NCBI GenBank assembly: GCA_026984595.1
Contig: JALSRW010000610.1
Coordinates: 1-6,955, forward strand
Length of the DNA stretch: 6,955 bases
From: Alphaproteobacteria bacterium
Lineage (GTDB): Bacteria > Pseudomonadota > Alphaproteobacteria > Geminicoccales > Geminicoccaceae
Direction of reading: 5' to 3'
The translations under genes and the position numbers were made by a program. The stretch's first letter is position 1. Every line of letters starts with the position of its first letter. Shown here in pieces: positions 1-5,230 of the stretch. A model generated the notes under the pieces. That model saw nothing but the letters and a program-made list of their open reading frames with translations, was not told the origin of the DNA and did no database searches.

Positions 1-232
1 CGAGGGGCGAATGGTGGCGCTGGTGCCGGCCAACGCCAAGCTCGAGGAGCGGGCGCGTCGGATGGTCGCCGAACTCACCGGCACGGAGCCGCGGGTGGCT
101 GCTGCTGCGCTCGAGCGGGCCGGCGGTGATGTGCGGCGGGCGGTGCTGCTCCTCGACGGGTTGTCGCCGGAGGAGGCGGAGCGGCGGCTGGAAGAGGCGC
201 GAGGCGATTTGCGCCGGGCTCGCGGGCGCTGA
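1..232 (+). CDS. murQ: N-acetylmuramic acid 6-phosphate etherase, C-terminal end (partial)
   Basis: This is the last 77 codons or so of a gene entering from the left edge; codons run from base 2 and the stop is TGA at 230-232. MurQ is a cytoplasmic lyase of the SIS fold that cleaves the D-lactyl ether of MurNAc-6-P, giving GlcNAc-6-P and D-lactate. The visible piece matches the end of that family: MVALVPANAKLEERARRMV corresponds to the family's MVDLxxTNxKLxxRAxRI segment that closes the SIS domain. After it comes the small C-terminal helical domain (AELTGTEPRVAAAALERAGG, then a second helix ending in LSPEEAERRLEEARGDLRRA). The ATG at 11 is an internal methionine, not the start. The catalytic part lies outside the window. 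The neighbours anmK and nagA encode the steps before and after it, which supports the call. The gene converges with anmK, leaving only 4 bases between stop codons. Confidence 0.87.
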   Translation, partial: EGRMVALVPANAKLEERARRMVAELTGTEPRVAAAALERAGGDVRRAVLLLDGLSPEEAERRLEEARGDLRRARGR

Positions 233-236
233 AACT

Positions 237-1316
237 TCAGGGCCGGGCGATCCGGCCGCCGCAGACCGGATGCGGAACTCCCGTGGTTCCGGGGAAGGAG
301 GTCGGCAGGCCGCGGAGCACCCGCACCGCCAGATAGGCGAAACACTGGGCTTCCAGCGCATCGCCGTCGGCGCCGATGGCCTCGATCGGCTCCACCCTTC
401 CCTCCAGCTTTTCGGCCAGCATCGCCATCAGCACCGGATTGCGACGACCGCCACCGGTCACCAGCCAGCGCCCGGGTGGTGCCGGCAGCCAGACGGTGGC
501 GCGGGCGACGGCCGCGGCAGCGAACGCGGTGAGGGTCGCGGCCCCGTCCTCGGGCGCGAGGCCATTCGCGATCTCTGCCGAAAAGTCCAGCCGGTCCAGG
601 GATTTGGGGGGCGGCCGGTCGAAGAAGGGATGGGCGAGGGCGGCAGCGATCCGTGCCGCATCCGCCTCGCCGCCGGTGGCGAGACGGCCATCCTCGTCGA
701 TGGGGCGACCGGTGTGCCGCAGTGCCCAATCGTCGATCGGGGCGTTGCCCGGGCCGACGTCGAAGGCCAGCAGCTCCTCGCCCTCGCCGATCCAGGTGAG
801 GTTGGAAACGCCGCCGATATTGACGATGGCCACGGGTTTTTCGAGCCGCGCGGCGAGGCAGGCGTGATAGACGGGCGCCAGCGGCGCCCCCTGCCCTCCG
901 GCGGCGAGATCCGCGCTGCGGAAATCCCAGACCACCGGGCAGTTCAGGAGGCGCGCCAGCAGCCTGCCGTCGCCGAGCTGCCAGCTTCGGCCCTCTTCCG
1001 GACGGTGCAGGAGGGTATGGCCGTGAAAGCCGATCGCTGCGGGGCGTGCTCCGGTGTCACCGAGGAGCTCCCGGACGGCGCGGGCGTGAAGTTCCGTGAG
1101 TTTCCTCTCCACCGCCGCGCATTCCGCCGCATCCTGCCCGCCGTCGCGCACCAGCGCATCGAGACGGCGGCGGAACGCCGGCGGATAAGGAACGGTGCGG
1201 GAGCGTAACGGTACGGCCAGGTTGTCGCCATCGGTGCGCAGCATCGCCGCGTCGATGCCGTCCATCGAGGTGCCGCTCATCAGGCCGATGGCGAGATGCA
1301 CTCTCGAACCCGTCAT
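237..1316 (-). CDS. anmK: Anhydro-N-acetylmuramic acid kinase
   Basis: AnmK is a cytoplasmic ATP-dependent kinase of the ASKHA fold. It opens 1,6-anhydro-MurNAc, released by lytic transglycosylases and recycled into the cell, and phosphorylates it to MurNAc-6-P. The 359-residue protein is close to the usual length for the family. It shows the N-terminal phosphate-binding motif GLMSGTSMDGID (residues 11-22), GFHGHTLLHRP (96-106), DFRSADLAAGGQGAPLAP (131-148, the region that holds the family's catalytic Asp, probably D136 here), NIGGVSNLTW (166-175), DVGPGNAPIDDW (186-197) and a C-terminal VTGGGRRNP loop. The start is constrained: an in-frame TAA (bases 1326-1328 read on the minus strand) lies four codons upstream of the ATG. 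A purine-rich AGAGG sits almost against that ATG, which is closer than ideal; GTG at codon 6 is the alternative. The gene is convergent with murQ and divergent from nagA, and its product is the substrate of MurQ. A candidate GntR-type operator lies 5 bases upstream of the start codon. Confidence 0.95.
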   Translation of the reverse strand: MTGSRVHLAIGLMSGTSMDGIDAAMLRTDGDNLAVPLRSRTVPYPPAFRRRLDALVRDGGQDAAECAAVERKLTELHARAVRELLGDTGARPAAIGFHGHTLLHRPEEGRSWQLGDGRLLARLLNCPVVWDFRSADLAAGGQGAPLAPVYHACLAARLEKPVAIVNIGGVSNLTWIGEGEELLAFDVGPGNAPIDDWALRHTGRPIDEDGRLATGGEADAARIAAALAHPFFDRPPPKSLDRLDFSAEIANGLAPEDGAATLTAFAAAAVARATVWLPAPPGRWLVTGGGRRNPVLMAMLAEKLEGRVEPIEAIGADGDALEAQCFAYLAVRVLRGLPTSFPGTTGVPHPVCGGRIARP

Positions 1317-1321
1317 GCCTC

Positions 1322-1333
1322 TGGTTTACACCA
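1322..1333. promoter_or_regulatory. Candidate GntR/HutC-family (DasR/NagR-like) operator between anmK and nagA
   Basis: The sequence TGGTTTACACCA is an inverted repeat with TGGT/ACCA arms and contains GT-T-TA-C-AC. It therefore fits the GTnTAnAC core described for HutC-subfamily GntR regulators. It differs at two positions from TGGTCTAGACCA, the core of the DasR/NagR sites that control amino-sugar genes in other bacteria. It lies 5 bases before the anmK start codon and 37 bases before the nagA start codon, so a bound repressor could block both genes. No regulator gene is in the window. The match is seen directly; function is inferred. Confidence 0.45.
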
Positions 1334-1370
1334 TGACCGTCGGGAAGACAGGAGATCGACCATCGCCGGA

Positions 1371-2483
1371 ATGCCGAAACTGGAAGGCTCGATCCTGACT
1401 CCGGACGGCTGGTGCCGTGGTCGGGTCCGGTTCGATACCCGTATCCGGGCGATCGAGGGGACGCTCGGAGAACCGGAGCCGCCGTACATCCTCCCGGGCT
1501 TCGTCGACCTTCACGTGCATGGCGGCGGCGGTGCCGAGGTGATGGAAGGGGAGGGGGCCGTGCGCCGGGTGGCCGGCTTCCATCTCCGCCACGGCACGAC
1601 TTCGCTGCTCGCCACCACCGTGACCGCTCCCCCGGGAGAACTCGAGGCCGCGCTGCGCGGCGTCGCCCGGGCGATGGCCGCGCCCGATACCGAAGGCGCG
1701 CGCATTCTGGGCGTCCATCTCGAGGGGCCGTTCCTCAGCCCCGAAGCGCTGGGGGCGCAACCACCCTGCAATCTGGCGCCCGATCCCGAGCTGGTGGCGA
1801 GGTTGGCGGCGATCGCGCCGCTGCGGGTGGCGACGGTGGCACCGGAGATCGATCCCGAAGGTCTCCTCCGCACCGCCTTCGCGGGATGCGGAACCCGGCT
1901 GCAGATCGGCCATACCCGTTGCAGCTACGCCCAGGCGAAGGCGGCGCTGGCCGCCGGCTATGCCGGTTTCACCCATCTCTTCAACGCCATGAGCGGCTGC
2001 CATCACCGTCGTCCCGGCGCCGCCGCGGCGGCACTCGGCCATGGCCAATGGGCGGAGATCATCCCCGATCTGCAGCATGTCGATGCCGGCATGATCCTCG
2101 CCGCCCGGCGCGCCATTCCGGGTCTCTACGGGGTGACGGACGCGGTGGCCGCGGCCGGGATGCCCGACGGCGCCTATCGGCTGGGCACCCATCGCATCGA
2201 GAAACGCGGGGCCACGGTACGTCTGGCCGATGGCACACTGGCCGGTAGCGTGCTGACCATGGATCGTGCCCTGCGCAATCTGGTGGCCATCGGCCTGCCG
2301 CTCGAGGAAGCCTCCCGCCGGCTGTCCGCTCTGCCGGCCGCCTATCTGGGCCTCGCCGATTGCGGCCGGCTCGTGACCGGTGCCGCCGCCGACCTTCTCG
2401 AGTTCGACGCCGCTCTGCGTCTGCGGGCGGTGTGGCTCGGCGGCCGGCACATCGACCCCGCCTGCGCGGATCCGGGGAGCTGA
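1371..2483 (+). CDS. nagA: N-acetylglucosamine-6-phosphate deacetylase
   Basis: NagA is a cytoplasmic metal-dependent amidohydrolase (TIM barrel) that converts GlcNAc-6-P to GlcN-6-P and acetate, the step after MurQ. Counting from the chosen start (370 residues), the protein has VDLHVHGGGG with an HxH metal pair (H48, H50), HLEGPF with metal ligand E118, IGHT (H181), THLFNAM (H202), the RRPG loop (R213, equivalent to the phosphate-binding Arg of E. coli NagA), DLQHVD (H236) and the catalytic aspartate in GVTDA (D257). The E. coli enzyme has a histidine 12 residues after the metal-binding Glu; here that position is Q130 (LGAQPP). An ATG at 1296 is in frame, but it lies inside anmK and adds 25 residues unlike the family. 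The ATG at 1371 fits the usual N-terminus (MPKLEGSILTPDG). An AGGAG at 1350-1354 is rather distant, so the ribosome site is weak. The gene is divergent from anmK and ends 7 bases from sqr. Confidence 0.93.
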   Translation: MPKLEGSILTPDGWCRGRVRFDTRIRAIEGTLGEPEPPYILPGFVDLHVHGGGGAEVMEGEGAVRRVAGFHLRHGTTSLLATTVTAPPGELEAALRGVARAMAAPDTEGARILGVHLEGPFLSPEALGAQPPCNLAPDPELVARLAAIAPLRVATVAPEIDPEGLLRTAFAGCGTRLQIGHTRCSYAQAKAALAAGYAGFTHLFNAMSGCHHRRPGAAAAALGHGQWAEIIPDLQHVDAGMILAARRAIPGLYGVTDAVAAAGMPDGAYRLGTHRIEKRGATVRLADGTLAGSVLTMDRALRNLVAIGLPLEEASRRLSALPAAYLGLADCGRLVTGAAADLLEFDAALRLRAVWLGGRHIDPACADPGS

Positions 2484-2490
2484 AGGTCGC

Positions 2491-3765
2491 TCAGGAGGGC
2501 CGCAACTTTTCGATCCCCATCGTCTTCAGCACGTATTTCTCGAAGATGTTCTCCGCCGTACCGCGCCGTACCTTGCGCAGAAAATAACGCTCGAACGCCA
2601 CCTTGGCGTAGTGGACCCACTTGCCCTTCTTCATCCAGTTGACGTTGCGGGGCGGCATTTCCGGCATCGCCACGAAAGCGATGCCGGTATCGCCCATGTC
2701 GGCCAGGCAGATGGCGTTCCAGCTCGCCACCGCTTCCGGTTCGCGTCCCTCCAGCGCCGCCTGGATGTTGAGAGCCGCCGCATAGGCCATGGTCTCGATC
2801 ATGTAACCGGTCTTGGGCACGCCGGTGGGGACGGGGGTCGGCTCGATCGGCGGAATGGCGACACAGACGCCGACGGCGTAGACGTTGGGATATTTCGGGT
2901 TGCGCTGGAACTCGTCGATCAGCACGAAACCACGTGGATTGACCAGACCCTCGTTGCCCATGAGTGCATCGATGCCCTTGAAGGCGGGCAACATCATGGC
3001 GTTCCGGAAAGCCAGCTCGTGCTGCCGCTTCGTCTCGCCCTGCTCGTCGAGTTCGGCCACCTCCATGCGCCCGTCCTCGATCCGGGCGACCTTGGCGTTG
3101 GTGATCCAGTTGATGTGGTGCTGGCGCAGCTCGGACTCGAGCATGCCCTTGGAATCGCCCACCCCGGCGAGGCCCAGATGGCCGATATAGGGCTCGGAGG
3201 TGACGAAGGTCATGGGCACGCGGTCGCGCAGCCTTCGCCGGCGCAGCTCGGCATCCATGATGAAGGCGAACTCGTAGGCCGGGCCGAAGCAGGAAGCGCC
3301 CTGCACGGCGCCGACGACGATCGGTCCCGGATCCTCGAGGAAGCGCTGCCAGGCCACGGCCGCCTCGCGGGCGTGTGGAGTGGTGCAGATCGAGGTGGTG
3401 TGACCTTCCGGCCCGAGGCCCTCGACCTCCTCGAAGGCCAGCTTCGGTCCGGTGGCGATCACCAGGAAATCGTAATCCAGACGGTTGCCGTCGGCGAGCT
3501 CGATGCGGTTGTTGTCGCAATCGAGCCGCTTCGCTCCGGCATGGAGGAAGTCGATCTTCAGGCGGTCGAAGATCGGCTGCATCGGCACCAGGATCTCCTC
3601 GGGCTGGCGCCAGCCCACCGCCACCCAGGGATTGGAGGGCGTGAAGCTGAAATCGGGATTGTCGGAGACCACCGTCAGACGGTCTCCGGGCCGCCGGAGC
3701 TCGGCCAGCTCGAAGGCGGTGGTCACACCACCTACGCCGGCGCCCAGAACCACGATATGGGCCAT
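2491..3765 (-). CDS. sqr: Sulfide:quinone oxidoreductase, type I (Acidithiobacillus-like)
   Basis: This flavoprotein oxidises sulfide to sulfane sulfur or polysulfide and passes electrons to the membrane quinone pool, working as a monotopic protein on the membrane face. The 424 residues follow the A. ferrooxidans enzyme (434 residues) almost segment by segment as I recall it. They include the FAD dinucleotide loop GAGVGG (8-13), PSNPWVAVGW (43-52), YDFLVIATGPKLAFE (98-112), GASCFGPAYE (156-165), SEPYIGHLGLAGVGDSKG (190-207), PTPVPTGVPKTGYMIE and CLADMGD. All three catalytic cysteines are present: C127 in SICTT, C159 in GASCFG and C353 in AICLADMGD. The histidines H131 and H196 are also kept. 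The C-terminal part (about 376-420) is basic and aromatic, as expected for the membrane-attaching helices. The start is supported by GGGAG 8 bases upstream. Flavocytochrome c sulfide dehydrogenase is less likely because of the C127/C159/C353 pattern. No other sulfur gene is in the window. It lies downstream of usp on the same strand with a 118-base gap. Confidence 0.93.
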   Translation of the reverse strand: MAHIVVLGAGVGGVTTAFELAELRRPGDRLTVVSDNPDFSFTPSNPWVAVGWRQPEEILVPMQPIFDRLKIDFLHAGAKRLDCDNNRIELADGNRLDYDFLVIATGPKLAFEEVEGLGPEGHTTSICTTPHAREAAVAWQRFLEDPGPIVVGAVQGASCFGPAYEFAFIMDAELRRRRLRDRVPMTFVTSEPYIGHLGLAGVGDSKGMLESELRQHHINWITNAKVARIEDGRMEVAELDEQGETKRQHELAFRNAMMLPAFKGIDALMGNEGLVNPRGFVLIDEFQRNPKYPNVYAVGVCVAIPPIEPTPVPTGVPKTGYMIETMAYAAALNIQAALEGREPEAVASWNAICLADMGDTGIAFVAMPEMPPRNVNWMKKGKWVHYAKVAFERYFLRKVRRGTAENIFEKYVLKTMGIEKLRPS

Positions 3766-3773
3766 CTCGGTTT

Positions 3774-3778
3774 CTCCC
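3774..3778 (-). promoter_or_regulatory. Ribosome binding site of sqr
   Basis: On the minus strand this reads GGGAG, placed 8 bases before the ATG of the sulfide:quinone oxidoreductase. It is the clearest Shine-Dalgarno-like sequence in the window, and together with the family's N-terminus (MAHIVVLGAG) it fixes the start. Confidence 0.7.
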
Positions 3779-3798
3779 GGACCTGGTTGGGGGTGGGT

Positions 3799-3829
3799 CG
3801 CGATCGACGATACTGTAAATGCGATCGCG
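3799..3829. repeat. 8-bp inverted repeat in the usp-sqr gap, possible operator
   Basis: CGCGATCG (3799-3806) and CGATCGCG (3822-3829) are perfect reverse complements separated by 15 bases. The spacer and the bases just beyond the second arm are AT-rich (TACTGTAAAT; TAATATGCTA), in strong contrast to the surrounding GC-rich DNA. The repeat lies 33-64 bases upstream of the sqr start, where a promoter and its regulator would be expected. There is no following T-run, so it does not look like an intrinsic terminator for usp. I could not identify a convincing -35/-10 pair. Each arm contains the short palindrome CGATCG, so part of the symmetry could be chance. Confidence 0.35.
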
Positions 3830-3883
3830 CTAATATGCTAGTCCGTAGACGCAGCGAGTACTACCGCGGGTTGCGGCGGAGGG

Positions 3884-4831
3884 CTAGTCGTCGAGGGTGA
3901 TCGGGCTCTTGAAGCCGGGCGGTTTGATCGCCAGCACTGCGCATTTCGCCTGTCGCAGCACCGACTGCGTGGTACTGCCCAGCAGCAGACCCCAGAGATG
4001 GGACTGGGCGTGGGTGCCGATGACGATGAGATCGATCTCCAGACGTTCGGCTTCCTCGGCGATGGTCAGCTCGGGACGCCCCTTGACCAGATGGACCTCG
4101 ATCTGGAGCGGGCGCTCGCGGAACGGCTCCACCAGCGCCTCCAGGGCGGCGGCATGGCGTTCCCGCTCCTCGGCGATCATCGCCGCCACCTCTTCCTCCG
4201 CCGCCTTGGTGAAGGCGCGGCCGCGCAGGGCGGTCTCTCCGTAGAGCTGCCACACGTGGATCACGTGCAGTTCGGCATGCTCGATCTCGGCGATCGAAGC
4301 CGCCAGTTCGAGGATCGTCACCTCCAGCTCCGGGGCGCTGTCGGCGAACAGATCGACCGCCGCCATGATGCGGCTGTAGCGGGTATGGGGGATGGGTTTG
4401 TCGATCCACACCGGGCAGGGGCAGAGCTCGATGATGCGGGTGTCCAGCGTGCCGAAGATGTGGGTCATCAGGCTGTCGTCGGGCGAAGCCGTCTTCATCA
4501 CCAGATCGTGGCCTTCCCGCAGCACCTCCCGGACCACCGCCACATGCGGCCTGCCGGTCAGCACCTTGCAGCGCACTTCCGGGCGCTCCGGGCCGAGTGA
4601 GCGGGCGATCTCGCGCAGTTCCGACTCCGCCTCGTCGAGGATCGTCCGGTAGAGCTTGTCGGTGACCCGGCGCGTGCATTCGCCGGAACCCATGCTGTCG
4701 GGCTCCTCGACGAGATGGGCGAGCGTCAGGACCGCGCCGTTGCGCCGTGCCAGGTCCGCCGCCCGGTCGAGCGACGCATTGTGCTCCGGTTCGTCTTCGA
4801 AGACATAGAGGATTCGCTTGAAACGTCGCAT
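3884..4831 (-). CDS. Universal stress protein, tandem UspA domains (UspE type)
   Basis: This is a cytoplasmic protein with two consecutive Usp (PF00582) domains, 315 residues from the chosen start, which is the size of E. coli UspE (about 316). Domain 1 (about 1-145) starts MRRFKRILYVFED and ends with FGTLDTRIIELCPCPVWI, the UspE-like form without a nucleotide loop. Domain 2 (about 153-303) starts YSRIMAAVDLF and ends with IGTHAQSHLWGLLLGSTTQS, close to the G-2x-G-9x-G(S/T) ATP-binding signature. The second glycine is replaced by Ala275, while G272 and G285-S286 are kept, so nucleotide binding is uncertain. An in-frame ATG at 4879 would add 16 residues (MFGLPEALTG...) but has no ribosome site. 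The ATG at 4831 has GCGGA four bases upstream and fits where the Usp fold begins. The gene lies upstream of sqr on the same strand and may be co-transcribed with it. Its exact stress role cannot be read from sequence. Confidence 0.88.
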   Translation of the reverse strand: MRRFKRILYVFEDEPEHNASLDRAADLARRNGAVLTLAHLVEEPDSMGSGECTRRVTDKLYRTILDEAESELREIARSLGPERPEVRCKVLTGRPHVAVVREVLREGHDLVMKTASPDDSLMTHIFGTLDTRIIELCPCPVWIDKPIPHTRYSRIMAAVDLFADSAPELEVTILELAASIAEIEHAELHVIHVWQLYGETALRGRAFTKAAEEEVAAMIAEERERHAAALEALVEPFRERPLQIEVHLVKGRPELTIAEEAERLEIDLIVIGTHAQSHLWGLLLGSTTQSVLRQAKCAVLAIKPPGFKSPITLDD

Positions 4832-4872
4832 CGGTTCCGCTCTCGCCTCGCCGGTCAGCGCCTCCGGCAGCC

Positions 4873-4889
4873 CGAACATGGCATGTTCG
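4873..4889. promoter_or_regulatory. Perfect 17-bp palindrome upstream of usp, candidate operator
   Basis: CGAACATGGCATGTTCG has 8-bp arms around a single central base. It sits 41-57 bases before the preferred usp start codon, within the likely promoter or leader, and overlaps the alternative upstream ATG at 4879. The half-site GAAC...GTTC resembles LexA boxes in composition, but the spacing of 7 in inverted orientation fits neither the Bacillus form (spacing 4) nor the alphaproteobacterial direct repeat. The regulator is unknown. Confidence 0.4.
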
Positions 4890-5230
4890 TCGGGCGAGGC
4901 AAAGGGGGCGGAAGGCGGCTATCGGCCCGATCGGCGACGCCGGCGGGAAGTGGGATGTGACTTGCGTGCGGGCGCGGCCCGGCAGAGGCGTACCTCGTGG
5001 TGTCTTCCGGTCACCGTCCCTCGCGGCAATCGGTCCGAATACCCAAATCGCCTGTTGCCTGTGACGGCATCCCGCTGTAACAGCGACGTTTGGGGCGTGT
5101 GTTCACTGCGCCCTTTCGGACTGGCTTGTGTCGGTCGTCGTGCCGACCACGGGCATCGAGGCGGGTCGGCTCGCTCGCCCGCAACACTGCGCAATGCTTG
5201 GAACGACAATCAAAACTGTACGCTCGGCCG
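4890..5230. other. Non-coding gap between usp and the SWIM protein gene
   Basis: This stretch separates two divergent genes and holds no coding region I can support. The open frames crossing it are arginine- and serine-rich, resemble no family and run into the neighbouring genes. It should contain promoters for both neighbours. One weak sigma-70-like pair is TTGCCT (5055-5060), 17 bases, TAACAG (5078-5083), facing the SWIM gene; it matches the consensus poorly. Short hairpins are possible at 5133-5148 (GGTCG/CGACC) and 5161-5182 (GCGGG/CCCGC), neither followed by a T-run. The last 30 bases before the SWIM gene are AT-richer. No tRNA, terminator or known riboswitch was recognised. Confidence 0.5.

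Noticed and set aside
233..236. Terminator between the converging murQ and anmK genes
   Set aside because: Only four bases separate the stop codons, and no stem followed by a T-run is visible nearby.
1296..1370. Upstream ATG at 1296 as the nagA start
   Set aside because: It would place 21 bases inside anmK and add 25 residues (MHSRTRHASG...) unlike any NagA N-terminus; 1371 fits the family.
1326..2450. Open frame on the minus strand opposite nagA
   Set aside because: The plus strand encodes NagA with all metal and catalytic motifs; the antisense translation is low-complexity.
3821..3828. GCGATCGC as a HIP1-like repeat
   Set aside because: HIP1 is an abundant cyanobacterial repeat. I noticed only this copy, and nothing else in the window suggests a cyanobacterium.
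3864..3876. CCGC/GCGG hairpin after usp as an intrinsic terminator
   Set aside because: The stem is four base pairs and no T-run follows on the minus strand.
2380..3900. Open frame of about 506 codons on the plus strand opposite sqr
   Set aside because: The minus strand encodes a full-length SQR with its three cysteines; the plus-strand product is His/Asp/Gly-rich shadow sequence.
4873..4889. LexA (SOS) box reading of the palindrome
   Set aside because: Bacillus-type boxes have GAAC-N4-GTTC and alphaproteobacterial boxes are GTTC-N7-GTTC direct repeats. This one is inverted with 7 bases between, so only an unknown operator is proposed.
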